From: Betaproteobacteria bacterium
GTDB taxonomy: Bacteria; Pseudomonadota; Gammaproteobacteria; Burkholderiales; Rhodocyclaceae
Direction of reading: 5' to 3'
DNA length: 64,000 bases
Assembly (NCBI GenBank): GCA_016709965.1
Contig: JADJLT010000001.1
Span: 990,501-1,054,500 of the forward strand
Shown here: positions 34,930-44,949 of the stretch, one piece after another
Position numbering within the stretch: position 1 is the stretch's first letter
Layout of the letters: each line of letters opens with the position of its first letter
The notes under the pieces: generated by a model
Database searches by the model: none
What the model was told of the DNA's origin: nothing
What the model saw: the letters and a program-made list of their open reading frames with translations, nothing else
Translations under genes and position numbers: made by a program

Positions 34930-35013
34930 GGCCTGTTTGTTAAAAAAATAATCCGTTGATTGTAACTGAAGGCCAATCGCCGCGGAAAGGCGCTTGGTAA
35001 CAGTTTGTTATTT

Positions 35014-35979
35014 TTACGACAACCAATGCAGCAAGCCGCGCGCTGCACGCAGCTTCCCATCCGGCAAGACAAGCTCCGGATGGCGATCAGGGCCGGCCGA
35101 CTGCAATTGACGGACGAACTCGTCGAGACGAGTCGCCACCGGCACTTGCCATCCGAGAATACGCAATCGATAGCGCAGCAAGTTCTTCGTGCGTGGCAAC
35201 GACAACTCTCGTAGACCAGCCAAGCGCGCTGCACTACCTTCAGCGACTTGACTCCAGTCAAACGCGGCAAGCTCATCGAGCAAACCAGAGGCTTCCGAAA
35301 AGTTGACGGTCGCCTGAGCCAGCGCGGCCTCTGCTGCCGGGAACCTCCTGGTCATTGCCGGCAAAACCTCATGACGTAGATAGTTTCGGGTCAGAGAGAT
35401 ATCTGCATTGCTCTCGTCGTCTACCCAGTCCAAGCCATTCTCGAGTGCGTAGGCTTCAATTTCAACTCGTGAAACATCTAACAGTGGCCGTAACAAGCGA
35501 AGTTTGCCAAGCTTGCGCTCTGCCGGCATGGCGGCAGCACCTGTCACCCCCGCCCCCCGAAGCAGGTTGAGCAACAGTGTTTCGGCTTGGTCACCCCGGT
35601 GCTGAGCCAGCAACAGGGAGTCCCCAGGACATTCGGCAAATGCTGCATAACGCGCCTTGCGGGCGGCCGCTTCAAGCCCTTGCCCGGCCGCGAGCATTAC
35701 CTTTACATAGCTTATAACCAGAGGAATGCCAAGCCTTTTGCAATAGGCCAAGCAAAACTCTCCCCATGCATCGGCATTGGGCGAGAGGTCATGATGAACA
35801 TGCATGGCACTGGCACGATCGCCAAGACCGAGCGTGCTCAACGCATGGAGCAGAACAACCGAGTCACATCCGCCAGACAAGCCAACCCAAAGGCGCTCGC
35901 CGGGAAGCAGACGGGTAGCGAGAAAATCGCCGACCCGATCCGGCAGATTAGCTGACAGGCTGTTCCTTGTAACGGCCAT
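35014..35979 (-). CDS. tilS: tRNA(Ile)-lysidine synthase
   Basis: TilS converts C34 of the tRNA-Ile CAU anticodon to lysidine so it reads AUA. The ATP-binding P-loop LSGGCDSVVLLHAL (SGGxDS) is near residue 34 and RHEVLPAMTRRFP near 197. The 321-residue length is short compared with about 430 in E. coli, missing much of the C-terminal domain, but such short forms occur. Its start overlaps accA by 32 nt, a common accA-tilS arrangement. Confidence 0.93.
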   Translation of the reverse strand: MAVTRNSLSANLPDRVGDFLATRLLPGERLWVGLSGGCDSVVLLHALSTLGLGDRASAMHVHHDLSPNADAWGEFCLAYCKRLGIPLVISYVKVMLAAGQGLEAAARKARYAAFAECPGDSLLLAQHRGDQAETLLLNLLRGAGVTGAAAMPAERKLGKLRLLRPLLDVSRVEIEAYALENGLDWVDDESNADISLTRNYLRHEVLPAMTRRFPAAEAALAQATVNFSEASGLLDELAAFDWSQVAEGSAARLAGLRELSLPRTKNLLRYRLRILGWQVPVATRLDEFVRQLQSAGPDRHPELVLPDGKLRAARGLLHWLS

Positions 35980-36916
35980 AGCTCATCAGCCGTTCATAGC
36001 GGGTCGCCAAAAGATCGGCAGTCGACTGACCAGAAAGCTGCTTCAGCGCATCCTGCAAGACCTTTTTGAGATTTTGTGCCATGGCGGCATGGTCTCGATG
36101 CGCACCACCCAAGGGTTCGCTGACAATCTTGTCAATCAAGCCGAGTGTCTTAAGCCGTTGCGCTGTAATACCCATGGTTTCCGCGGCCTCCGGCGCCTTG
36201 TCAGCACTCTTCCAGAGAATTGAAGCACACCCCTCGGGAGAAATAACGGAATAGGTTGAGTACTGCAGCATTTGCACCGTATCGCCGACAGCAATGGCCA
36301 GCGCGCCGCCAGAGCCACCTTCACCGATGATGGTAACGATCACCGGGACTTTCAGCTCTGCCATCACATACAGGTTGCGGCCGATAGCCTCGGACTGCCC
36401 CCGCTCCTCGGCATCGATGCCGGGATAGGCACCAGGGGTATCAACGAAAGTCATCACAGGGATGTCGAATTTTTCGGCCAGCTTCATAAGTCGCAAAGCC
36501 TTGCGGTAGCCTTCAGGGCGAGGCATGCCGAAATTTCGGTAGATCTTTTCCTTGGTATCGCGACCTTTCTGATGGCCAATCACCATGACCGATTGACCAT
36601 TGAACCGTGCCAGACCGCCGACAATGGCATGATCATCGGCAAAAGCACGATCACCATGCAATTCCTCAAAATCAGTGAAGATCAGCGACAGATAGTCCAG
36701 CGTATAGGGACGCTGCGGGTGGCGCGCCACCTGCGATATTTGCCAGGGGGTCAGTTTGGCGTAGATGTCCTTGGTCAGCTGGCCACTCTTCTTCTCCAGC
36801 CGCTCGATCTCTTCCGAGATATCTACTGCAGAATCATCCTGCACAAAACGCAGTTCTTCGATCTTGGCTTCAAGGTCGGCGATGGATTGTTCGAAGTCGA
36901 GGAAACTTGTTTTCAT
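35948..36916 (-). CDS. accA: Acetyl-CoA carboxylase carboxyltransferase subunit alpha
   Basis: AccA pairs with AccD (3812-4681). The 322-residue protein starts MKTSFLDFEQSIADLEAKIE, has HGDRAFADDHAIVGG, a carboxybiotin/CoA-site region with GRDTKEKIYRNFGM and GEGGSGGALAIAVGD. It overlaps tilS at its 3' end. The two accase genes are thus in separate operons, as in many proteobacteria. Confidence 0.97.
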   Translation of the reverse strand: MKTSFLDFEQSIADLEAKIEELRFVQDDSAVDISEEIERLEKKSGQLTKDIYAKLTPWQISQVARHPQRPYTLDYLSLIFTDFEELHGDRAFADDHAIVGGLARFNGQSVMVIGHQKGRDTKEKIYRNFGMPRPEGYRKALRLMKLAEKFDIPVMTFVDTPGAYPGIDAEERGQSEAIGRNLYVMAELKVPVIVTIIGEGGSGGALAIAVGDTVQMLQYSTYSVISPEGCASILWKSADKAPEAAETMGITAQRLKTLGLIDKIVSEPLGGAHRDHAAMAQNLKKVLQDALKQLSGQSTADLLATRYERLMSYGRYKEQPVS

Positions 36917-36974
36917 GGATCGCTCATTTTCTAAGTTGGCGGCATTTTACCTCAAAGGTTAAAAGGCTAGCGCC

Positions 36975-37592
36975 TCAGTACTCAACCGGTAACGGATCAA
37001 GGCTGCGCCATAGATACCAGGTCGCGACAGAACGCCATGGTCGCCAGCGTTCGCCAAATTCGGCCAGCGCGCGACGCGACTGCTTTTCTCCGGAAAAATA
37101 TCGCTCGCAGACAGCACGCTGCAATCCAATATCGTCAAGAGGAAAGATGTCTGGCCGCATCTGGTGAAAAATCAGGAACATTTCAGCCGTCCATCGGCCG
37201 ATTCCCCGCACTGCGGTCAACTCCATAATAATCGACTCGTCGTCCAAACCCGCCCAAGCGGAAGGATCGAGGCGCCCACTGAAAAAATGCTCAGCCAAAT
37301 CACTGAGGTATTCAATTTTTCGCCGAGAAAGTCCGCAACCGCCGAATCCACTCGTACCAAGTTCGACAACACGATCGGGGGTCAGCGTCCCGACCTGTGC
37401 AGCGAAACGCCCCCACACCGCATCCGCCGCCTTGACCGAAATCTGTTGGCCGACAATCGATCTTGCCAGCGTTCCAAAGGCATCGCCCCGCGAAACAAGC
37501 GACAACCCGGCGTACCGTTCGGCAAGCTCGGCCATCACGTGATCATGGTTGGCCAGTTCGGCAGTGGCCTGGTTCCAATAGCTGGGAGTCAT
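36975..37592 (-). CDS. alkA: DNA-3-methyladenine glycosylase II, AlkA-type
   Basis: A HhH-GPD base-excision glycosylase of about 205 residues. The helix-hairpin-helix LTAVRGIGRWTAEMF is near residue 125, and the catalytic Asp lies in IFPLDDIGLQRAV near 147. I start at 37592 (MTPSYWNQATAELAN); the frame extends 42 codons further but overlaps the divergent HDOD gene. It lacks the N-terminal domain of E. coli AlkA, like the short Mag-type enzymes. Removes alkylated purines from DNA. Confidence 0.86.
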   Translation of the reverse strand: MTPSYWNQATAELANHDHVMAELAERYAGLSLVSRGDAFGTLARSIVGQQISVKAADAVWGRFAAQVGTLTPDRVVELGTSGFGGCGLSRRKIEYLSDLAEHFFSGRLDPSAWAGLDDESIIMELTAVRGIGRWTAEMFLIFHQMRPDIFPLDDIGLQRAVCERYFSGEKQSRRALAEFGERWRPWRSVATWYLWRSLDPLPVEY

Positions 37593-37711
37593 GGTCAAAT
37601 TATACGGGGATGCTTGAGGCTGCGAAGCACAGCGAGGCGGCAATGGCATCAGGCGCAGACGCCTCTCATTCAATTTGATAACATTGTCAAAATTCACCAA
37701 GGGCCCACCAG

Positions 37712-38896
37712 ATGCCAATGCCGGACCATGCGTTTATTCACCCACTCCTCGGCACCACTGGTGCCTGGTCCGGTTATCTGGTCGAGTTTGCCCCCGGGGC
37801 TCCCCATCACGACATATTGGTGAATCTGGATAACTCGCCCCTGCTCGATGCATTTGATCATCGCGCCCTCTGGTTCTTCCCGGCCGAAATCAACGGGCGC
37901 GAGGTCAGCCGACTGGGTGCGCGTGCGATTCCGTTTTTTTCGGACAGTCCTGCGGCCGAGGATATCGATGCCCTGAAGCAGCTTGAAGCCGGATTTCGCA
38001 AGGCCGCGCGCAAGGTCAGCCTGCTCGCATCACCTGACCACAAGCTGCCTGGCGCCGGTAGTTGGGACTACTTGCTGATAACCGCCAACCACGCTCGCAG
38101 TCTGCCGCCTTTTACACTAATTGGCCTGGCAAGCCGCACGAACCTTATATCCATCGATGTGCAGACCCACAATGACAGGGAATGGGCGCTCAACAACGCC
38201 TGTGGGTTGTCTACCAGTGAGTTTTTGCAGATTCGATCGCCAGCCCAAACCAAGGCAGACATTACCCGGCTCAAACTACTCAAACTATTGGCCCTGATCG
38301 TCGAAGATGCGGATACCGCTGCACTCGATGCGATTTTCCGCGAAGAGCAAAAGCTCTCTTACAGCCTGCTTCGTCTCGTCAATTCAGCCGCACTTTCTCC
38401 TCGCACCCCCATAGCCAGCTTCAGTCAGGCAATTAATCTGCTGGGGCGGCGTCAGTTACAACGGTGGCTTCAACTGCTTGTTTACTCCGACCCGAACAAT
38501 GGTCAACTCCCCAATCCGCTGCTGCAGAAAGCTGCGGCACGCGGACGGCTGCTGGAGTTGCTGGCACCGCATCTGGATGGCACCGCGGATGGCGAGGTCG
38601 CTAGCGGGGACCTCGCTTTCATGATCGGCACCTTCTCGTTACTCGATGTGCTGCTCAGCATTCCCATGCCGGAAATTCTCAAACAATTGCCATTGCCGGA
38701 AATTGTGCACAAAGCACTGGCGGATCACGGTGGCGAGTTGGGAAAGCTGCTTGCCGCCATCGCAACCGCCGAGCGCCGGGAACTGAGCGCGGCATCGCAG
38801 CGATTCAACGCGCTCGGCATTGATGCCGTAGTCTATCTCGACGCCCAACTGGAAGCCTTCAACTGGGCCGCCAAGATTCATGCACAGACTGATTAG
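37712..38896 (+). CDS. HDOD signalling protein with degenerate EAL-like N-terminus
   Basis: A 394-residue protein. Residues 1-190 look like a decayed EAL-type fold: the C-terminal EAL-like motif SIDVQTHNDREWALNNACGLSTSEFLQ survives but no EAL or other catalytic acids are seen. Residues 195-390 form an HDOD domain (YSLLRLVNSAALSPRTPIASFSQAINLLG). EAL-HDOD (YuxH-like) proteins act in signalling without phosphodiesterase activity. Its stop overlaps the convergent MBL gene by 4 nt. Confidence 0.8.
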   Translation: MPMPDHAFIHPLLGTTGAWSGYLVEFAPGAPHHDILVNLDNSPLLDAFDHRALWFFPAEINGREVSRLGARAIPFFSDSPAAEDIDALKQLEAGFRKAARKVSLLASPDHKLPGAGSWDYLLITANHARSLPPFTLIGLASRTNLISIDVQTHNDREWALNNACGLSTSEFLQIRSPAQTKADITRLKLLKLLALIVEDADTAALDAIFREEQKLSYSLLRLVNSAALSPRTPIASFSQAINLLGRRQLQRWLQLLVYSDPNNGQLPNPLLQKAAARGRLLELLAPHLDGTADGEVASGDLAFMIGTFSLLDVLLSIPMPEILKQLPLPEIVHKALADHGGELGKLLAAIATAERRELSAASQRFNALGIDAVVYLDAQLEAFNWAAKIHAQTD

Positions 38897-39537
38897 CCGA
38901 ATCTTCCGCTCAGGAAAGGATTGTATTTGCGCTCCTCGCCAAAGGTCGACATCGTGCCATGGCCGGGGATGAATTCGACCTCGTCGCCGAGCGGAAAGAG
39001 CTTTTCCTTGATTGAGCGAACCAGGGTTTCGTGGTCGCCGCGCGGGAAATCAGTCCGTCCAATCGAGCCCTGGAACAAGACGTCACCGACCTGCGCCAGA
39101 TGGCTGGGCGCATGGTAAAAAATGACGTGTCCCGGCGTGTGGCCTGGACAGTGCAAGACGGCTAATTCGACATCTCCGAAACTCACGGTGTCACCGCCTT
39201 CAAGCCAGCGCGTTGGCTCGAAACTGCGCACGTTGGGGAATCCGAACATCTTGCTCTGTTGCTGCATACCGTCGATCCAGAAGCGATCTTCTTCGTGCGG
39301 GCCTTCAATGGTGGTGACACCGCTCGATTCGACCAACGCCGCCACGCCACCGGCGTGATCGATGTGGCCATGGGTAACCAGTATTTTGGCCAGCGTCAGG
39401 TTTTCATCGCGCAATGCCTGTTGTATGCGATCGACATCGCCGCCGGGATCAATGACCACTGCCTGACGGGTCTTTTCGCACCAGAAAATCGTGCAGTTCT
39501 GTTCAAAAGGGGTAACCGGGATAACGATATAGCGCAT
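38893..39537 (-). CDS. Glyoxalase II-like MBL-fold hydrolase
   Basis: A 214-residue MBL protein with VTHGHIDHAGG (THxHxDH, about residues 54-62), LHCPGHTPGHV and a final His in FIPGHGTMSTFGEE. Close in type to the small GloB-like hydrolases (YcbL group) that act on thioesters such as S-lactoylglutathione. Stands between two HDOD genes on the other strand. Confidence 0.85.
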   Translation of the reverse strand: MRYIVIPVTPFEQNCTIFWCEKTRQAVVIDPGGDVDRIQQALRDENLTLAKILVTHGHIDHAGGVAALVESSGVTTIEGPHEEDRFWIDGMQQQSKMFGFPNVRSFEPTRWLEGGDTVSFGDVELAVLHCPGHTPGHVIFYHAPSHLAQVGDVLFQGSIGRTDFPRGDHETLVRSIKEKLFPLGDEVEFIPGHGTMSTFGEERKYNPFLSGRFG

Positions 39538-39655
39538 GGCATGAAAGCAATGATGGAGTGGATTTCATTATCGCACGGCCTCGCCCTTGCCCAGCGCAGT
39601 GCGCCCCCTTAAACTGAGCCGAATAATCGGATCCATTTTTGAAAGCCTGAACCCC

Positions 39656-40513
39656 ATGCTCGACCATGCGCTGCCAGATATTGATTCGTGGGCCTTGTTT
39701 TTCAGCAACAACAGCTTGCCGGTCCTTCGCATCACCAAGCGCCGGATCGAAGAAATGCGCACCAACCTTGATCGCGTTGACGCACGCGAACTGGCCCACC
39801 TGATCCTGCAGGACCCGATCATGACCGTCCGCGTACTGGCCTTCACCCAGCCGATACGCGGCCGATCCCTGCAACACGACATCACGACCATTGCCAGCGC
39901 GGTCATGATGGCCGGTATCGAGCCTTTTTTCCGTCACTTTGCTGAACTCTTCACCATTGAAGACCAATTGAAGGACGCCGGTGCACCGGCCCTGCTCGGC
40001 GTATTGCAAATCATTCGCCGCGCCCAGCGGGCCGCCGACTACGCGCAGGACTGGGCGATCTGGCGGCACGACATCAACATGGAAGAAGTTCGCATCGCAG
40101 CGCTGCTGCACGACCTGGCTGAAATTCTTGTCTGGTGCTCCGCCCCCCGGCTCGGGCTGGCGATTCATGAGCAGCAAAGATCCGATCCGACACTACGCAG
40201 CGCAGACGTCCAGAAAAAACACCTGGGCTTCACGTTTCAGGAGATTCAGCTCGAACTGTGCCGAGTCTGGCATCTGCCCGAGCTGCTGCAAACGCTGATC
40301 GACGACCACAACGCCGAACAGCCACGGGTCAGGAATGTCGCCCTCGCCGTACAACTGGCCAGGCACTCATCGCACGGCTGGCATGACGCAGCGCTACCGG
40401 ATGACTACACGGCGATCAGTGAGTTTCTCCACATCACACCGGAAACCGTACGCCAGCGCCTTGGACTGGAAGCGGTGCCGGCCCGCGAGGCCGATGGGCA
40501 TGACGTCAGCTAG
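39656..40513 (+). CDS. HDOD-domain signalling protein
   Basis: An HDOD-domain protein of about 285 residues (MLDHALPDIDSWALFFSNNS onward): SNNSLPVLRITKRRIEEM, LAHLILQDPIMTVRVLAFTQ, and a late HD-like IAALLHDLAEILVW. I use the ATG at 39656; an open frame extends 23 codons further. HDOD proteins are non-enzymatic adaptors linked to chemotaxis and c-di-GMP networks. Second HDOD gene within 2 kb. Confidence 0.82.
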   Translation: MLDHALPDIDSWALFFSNNSLPVLRITKRRIEEMRTNLDRVDARELAHLILQDPIMTVRVLAFTQPIRGRSLQHDITTIASAVMMAGIEPFFRHFAELFTIEDQLKDAGAPALLGVLQIIRRAQRAADYAQDWAIWRHDINMEEVRIAALLHDLAEILVWCSAPRLGLAIHEQQRSDPTLRSADVQKKHLGFTFQEIQLELCRVWHLPELLQTLIDDHNAEQPRVRNVALAVQLARHSSHGWHDAALPDDYTAISEFLHITPETVRQRLGLEAVPAREADGHDVS

Positions 40514-40623
40514 CTGGCATAGCAGTCACGCCCGCCTGGACCAGGCTCGGACAGCACGCATTTGCGTCTGAAACGGAATACTTGTCCGTAGTAGCGGGGC
40601 CCGTTCGGCAAAAACCCGATTGC

Positions 40624-40665
40624 TGCGGTCAACCGGAAAATGAAGCCGAAAATGAAATTTTTTTC
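40624..40665 (-). repeat. Dispersed GGTCAACCGG repeat, copy 5
   Basis: Plus strand: GGTCAACCGGAAAATGAAG then CCGAAAATGAAATTTTTTT. It lies in the 198-nt gap between the convergent HDOD gene and uup; nothing else is visible there, so it may act as their shared 3' element. Confidence 0.72.
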
Positions 40666-40711
40666 GGGCATGCGCAGAGCGCACCGCAAGCCCGAAACCG
40701 AAGCGCCAGCC

Positions 40712-42652
40712 TCAGGCCGAATTCCCGGCGCGTGCTTCGAGCCCTTCCCAGCGCTCCAGCAAGAGCATCAATTCGTCGTCGATAACAGCCAGACGATCCG
40801 ACGCCTGTTGGGCCGCCGCAGGATCAGTCTGGTAGAGGGATGCGTCGGCCAGGCGCTTGCTTAGCTCTGCTTGCTCGGCTTCCAGCCCGGCAATTTTCCC
40901 GGGTAGCGACTCCAGTTCACGCTGGTCTTTCCACGACAATTTTTCGCCTTTGGGCTTCACCGGCTCAGCGACCTTGGCCGGCTCAGCGATCTTGTTTGCT
41001 GGCTTTGCTTCAGCCTTGATTTTCGGTGCATCCTTGGCCACGCTGGCCTTGTAGGTCGCCCAGTCGGTATAGCCGCCGGCGTATTCCTGCCAGGTGCCGT
41101 CGCCTTCGGCGGCGATGGTCTGGGTTACCACATTGTCGAGGAAGGTTCGGTCGTGACTGACCAGGAACAGCGTGCCTTTATAGGTCTGCAAAAGTTCTTC
41201 GAGCAGTTCCAGCGTTTCGATATCGAGGTCGTTGGTCGGCTCGTCGAGAACCAGCACGTTGGCCGGCTTGGCGAACAGGCGGGCCAACAGCAGGCGGTTG
41301 CGCTCGCCGCCAGAGAGCGAACTGACAGGCGAACGGGCGCGCTCGGGTGCGAACAGGAAATCTTCGAGATAGCCGATGACGTGCTTGCGCGCGCCACCAA
41401 TATCAACCCAGTCCGAGCCCGGTGAAATCACGTCAGACAGCGTCGAATTCGGGTCGAGCTGGGTGCGGAACTGGTCGAAATAGGCGATATCCATTTTCGT
41501 CCCCTGGCGGACGATGCCCGAATCCGGCTGGATTTCGTCAAGGATCAGCCGGAGCAGCGTCGTTTTGCCAGCGCCGTTCGGGCCGATCAGGCCGATCTTG
41601 TCGCCGCGCTGAATGCGGGTTGAGAAATCGCGCACAATCTCCCGTTGACCGAAGGATTTGAACACATGCTCTAGTTCGGCCACCAATTTTCCGCTCTTGT
41701 CGCCGGCATCGACTTGCAGATTGACCTTGCCCATCCGCTCGCGCCGCGCCTGACGCTCGGCACGCAGTTGATCGAGGCGCTGGACGCGGAAAACCGCACG
41801 CGTCCGCCGCGCTTCGACACCTTTGCGGATCCAGATTTCTTCTTCCTTGAGCAACTTGTCGGCCCGCGCATTGGCCAGACCTTCCTCGTGCAACATGGCC
41901 TCCTTGCGCAACTGGTAATCTTTGAAGCTACCGGGAAAGCTGACCAGCTTGCCACGATCCAGCTCGACGATGCGCGTACAGACGCGGTCAAGGAAGGAAC
42001 GATCGTGAGTGATGAAAAACAGGGTGACGCCGGATTCGATCAGCAGATTTTCCAGCCATTCAATGGCTGCGATATCAAGGTGGTTGGTCGGCTCGTCGAG
42101 GAGCAGCACCTCTGGTGCAACGGCCAGGGCCTGGGCCAGGGCGAGGCGCTTTTTCTGGCCACCGGACAAACTCCCCACCTTCGCATCCGGGTCCAACCCG
42201 AAACGTTCGATGACCCGCTCGGCCTGTGCCTCGTAAGCCCAAGCGCCGCGGGTCTCCAGTTCATGCTGCAGTTCCGACATACGGTCGAGGAGCACTTCAT
42301 GATCGGCATCGATTTCGCCCATCTTGTGCGACACCTCATGGTACTCGGCGAGCAGCTTGGCGTTTTCTCCCATACCGGAAATCACCGCCTCAAACACCGA
42401 TGCCTCCGAATCAAACGGTGGCTCCTGCGGCACATAGCCGACACGAATACCCGGCTGCACCCACACCTCGCCATCATCCAGACGCCCTCGCCCGCTACCG
42501 GCTGCCATCGCAGCCAGCAGTGACGACTTGCCGGTGCCATTGCGGCCGATCAGGGCAACCCTTTCGCCCGGATCGAGCAGAAAGTCGGCGTGATCGAGAA
42601 GCGGCACGTGGCCGTAGGCAAGGCAAGCATCGGAGAGTTTTAGGTAGGGCAT
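40712..42652 (-). CDS. uup: ABC-F ATPase Uup
   Basis: A 646-residue ABC-F protein with two ATPase cassettes: Walker A GRNGTGKSS and GPNGAGKTT, signatures LSGGQKKRLALAQAL and LSGGERNRLLLARLF, with Walker B LLLDEPTNHLD and LVLDEPTNDLD. The ABC-F linker lies between them, and a C-terminal coiled coil (about 575-645) is the Uup DNA-binding domain. Uup influences ribosomes and transposon excision. I start at 42652 (MPYLKLSDACLAYG). Confidence 0.92.
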   Translation of the reverse strand: MPYLKLSDACLAYGHVPLLDHADFLLDPGERVALIGRNGTGKSSLLAAMAAGSGRGRLDDGEVWVQPGIRVGYVPQEPPFDSEASVFEAVISGMGENAKLLAEYHEVSHKMGEIDADHEVLLDRMSELQHELETRGAWAYEAQAERVIERFGLDPDAKVGSLSGGQKKRLALAQALAVAPEVLLLDEPTNHLDIAAIEWLENLLIESGVTLFFITHDRSFLDRVCTRIVELDRGKLVSFPGSFKDYQLRKEAMLHEEGLANARADKLLKEEEIWIRKGVEARRTRAVFRVQRLDQLRAERQARRERMGKVNLQVDAGDKSGKLVAELEHVFKSFGQREIVRDFSTRIQRGDKIGLIGPNGAGKTTLLRLILDEIQPDSGIVRQGTKMDIAYFDQFRTQLDPNSTLSDVISPGSDWVDIGGARKHVIGYLEDFLFAPERARSPVSSLSGGERNRLLLARLFAKPANVLVLDEPTNDLDIETLELLEELLQTYKGTLFLVSHDRTFLDNVVTQTIAAEGDGTWQEYAGGYTDWATYKASVAKDAPKIKAEAKPANKIAEPAKVAEPVKPKGEKLSWKDQRELESLPGKIAGLEAEQAELSKRLADASLYQTDPAAAQQASDRLAVIDDELMLLLERWEGLEARAGNSA

Positions 42653-42725
42653 TGGTCGCAATAAAAACGGCGCCCCACAGGGCGCCGCGTTGGGAAGAAA
42701 CGAATTTTATCCGCTTGCGGGCCGA

Positions 42726-44768
42726 TCAGGTGGTAAAGCGAGCCAACTGGCCGTGCAGATCGGCAGCGAGTCCCTGCAAATTTTGCGCCCGTTCGCTATT
42801 GTGGACTGCCCGGCTGTTGCTGCCTTCGGCCGCCTGAGCGATGTTTTCTACCAGGCGCGCAATCTCTTGGCTGGCTGTGCTCTGCTCACGCGTGCTGTCT
42901 GCAATGCCATGGACGACGTCTACCGTTTCTTGCGCCCTTTCATCAATGACTTGCAGCGAGTCGCCGGCCTGTCGGGCCATCTCGACGCTACCGCTCATGT
43001 TGGCGCTAACGCTCTGCATCCGCTGAACGGCGCGCCCGGTTTCCTCCAGAATGGCGGTAACCGTGGTAGCAATTTCCTGCGTCGACACAGAAGTCCGCTC
43101 AGCCAGCTTACGCACCTCGTCGGCAACGACCGCGAAGCCGCGGCCCTGCTCCCCGGCCCGTGCCGCCTCGATAGCGGCGTTGAGCGCCAGCAGATTGGTC
43201 TGATCAGCGATCTCGCGAATCACGCCAACCACACTCGAAATCTGCTTCGAGCGCTCACCAAGCGATTCAATCAACACTGCCGATTCGTTGATATCCACAG
43301 CTACCCGCTCAAGCTCGTTCATGGCCCGCGAAACCACGTCGCGCCCCCTGGTGGTCACCCCCTTGGCATCCTCGGATATCTGTGCGGCGTGATTGGCATT
43401 TTCCGCCACGTGCGTGATGCTGACCGACAATTGCTCAACCGATGCAGCAATGCCGGAAGCCGCAATCGACGCCTGCTCTGATGCGCCAAGCGCCGAGTTG
43501 GCAGCATCCTGCAATTCACTGGCAGCAGTACCAACCCGCGACGACGAACTGGCAACGCCACGAACCAGAGTCCGCATGTTTTCCGCCATCAAGTTGATTG
43601 CAGAACCAATGACATGCACTTCATTCCGGCTACCGGGCTCGACATCTTGAAGCACTGCCCGCAAGTCGCCATTGCTGATCCGCGTGACCTCCTTGACCAT
43701 CACGCCCAAGCCGCGCAAGCGGAAACTGATCAGCAAGTAGACCACAAGCGCCAGCAAGACCGCAGCGCCAACACTGACAGCGATCACCAGATTTCGCAGG
43801 GCGTGGCTCTCTTCCAGATACTCGCTCGACCAGCTACCGGTTGCAACCGTCCAGCCCCAAGCCGCCGAGGTGGCGCCAAAAACGATTTTTTCCCGCTCTG
43901 CGCCGGAAGCGTCCTGCATCAAATAGCGAACCGCACCATGCTTGCGTGTCAACAGCTCGACAATCGCTGCCTTGGCTGTCGCAGGCACGTCGGTTTCTCC
44001 CACCAGCAAACCTTGAAGTTTGGGATGTAATACGAATTCGCCAATGCCCTTCTCATCGGTCGGGCGAACGATGAAGACATAACCGGTTTTTCCGGCAACC
44101 AGGCTGCCAAACTGATCGCGAATGCGCTTCATGTCGTTGTCGAGCGAAATTCGGACGGAGTAGGCGCCCCAAGGCTTTCCATCGCTCCCTTTGAGTACCT
44201 TGACGGTACTGAAGTTGTATTTCCCGCCACGAATGGCCAGCCCCTGATAGTTCTCCCCGGTCAATACGGCCTTGGCAACCGGGTCGCTATCCGCGATATG
44301 GGTTCCGACGGTGCTCTTGCCATCCTTGTCTTTCAACAGGGTCGCCAGGCGATACAACTTGTTGTCACGAATAACGAGAAAAGCGGTATCGTCACCGGTC
44401 AGTTCGCGAAAAGCCTTGAGCAGGCGCTCATTGCCATTGATAACTTCGCCGCCAAGCTTGACGACGGGTAGATCAACATCGCCGGTCTTGATGGTGCCGC
44501 CGCCCAACTCGGGTTGACTGCCAATAAACTTGGCAAAAAATTGCGACTCCTCTTCACCCCGGATCTTCACCGCTTCGAAAATTGAATCGAGCATACCAGC
44601 CATCAATTTTGCTTCATGCTCAAGATTGCGCTCAGTGACTGCAATTGCAGCACTATCCGCCCTGTTTTGAACGACGAAGGCCATCAGCGAGAAAACCACG
44701 AATAGCGCAGCAATCGTAGCCAAAATCAACTGTTGGGCGATAGGCCTTCTTGAAAAATTGGCAAACAT
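42726..44768 (-). CDS. Methyl-accepting chemotaxis protein with Cache-type sensor
   Basis: A 680-residue transmembrane receptor: TM1 at about 12-33, a periplasmic Cache-like sensor (about 40-315) with a WGAYSVRISLDNDMKRIRDQ-like segment, TM2 at about 328-350, a HAMP domain, and a methyl-accepting signalling domain whose hairpin tip reads IREIADQTNLLALNAAIEAA. No C-terminal NWETF-type pentapeptide is present. Ligand unknown. It may share networks with the HDOD proteins nearby. Confidence 0.9.
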   Translation of the reverse strand: MFANFSRRPIAQQLILATIAALFVVFSLMAFVVQNRADSAAIAVTERNLEHEAKLMAGMLDSIFEAVKIRGEEESQFFAKFIGSQPELGGGTIKTGDVDLPVVKLGGEVINGNERLLKAFRELTGDDTAFLVIRDNKLYRLATLLKDKDGKSTVGTHIADSDPVAKAVLTGENYQGLAIRGGKYNFSTVKVLKGSDGKPWGAYSVRISLDNDMKRIRDQFGSLVAGKTGYVFIVRPTDEKGIGEFVLHPKLQGLLVGETDVPATAKAAIVELLTRKHGAVRYLMQDASGAEREKIVFGATSAAWGWTVATGSWSSEYLEESHALRNLVIAVSVGAAVLLALVVYLLISFRLRGLGVMVKEVTRISNGDLRAVLQDVEPGSRNEVHVIGSAINLMAENMRTLVRGVASSSSRVGTAASELQDAANSALGASEQASIAASGIAASVEQLSVSITHVAENANHAAQISEDAKGVTTRGRDVVSRAMNELERVAVDINESAVLIESLGERSKQISSVVGVIREIADQTNLLALNAAIEAARAGEQGRGFAVVADEVRKLAERTSVSTQEIATTVTAILEETGRAVQRMQSVSANMSGSVEMARQAGDSLQVIDERAQETVDVVHGIADSTREQSTASQEIARLVENIAQAAEGSNSRAVHNSERAQNLQGLAADLHGQLARFTT

Positions 44769-44851
44769 AGCACTCCTCCCATTTTCGTTATATTGGCTTT
44801 TCCAAATCTATCACAACGGCACCGCCACCGGTACAATTCGCCCTCCAGCGC

Positions 44852-44926
44852 GTCTCCATAGTTAAATGGATATAACGGCTCCCTCCTAAGGAGCAGTTCC
44901 TGGTTCGATTCCGGGTGGGGACGCCA
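44852..44926 (+). tRNA. tRNA-Arg (anticodon CCU)
   Basis: 75 nt: acceptor GTCTCCA pairs with TGGGGAC (one G-U), discriminator G and encoded CCA; anticodon stem GCTCC/GGAGC with loop CTCCTAA, anticodon CCT; T arm CCTGG-TTCGATT-CCGGG. TACAAT at 44832-44837 is a plausible -10 box. The spermidine-synthase-like gene begins 23 nt after its end. Confidence 0.95.
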
Positions 44927-44949
44927 CCCATTTTTTTGGGCGCTTGGGC

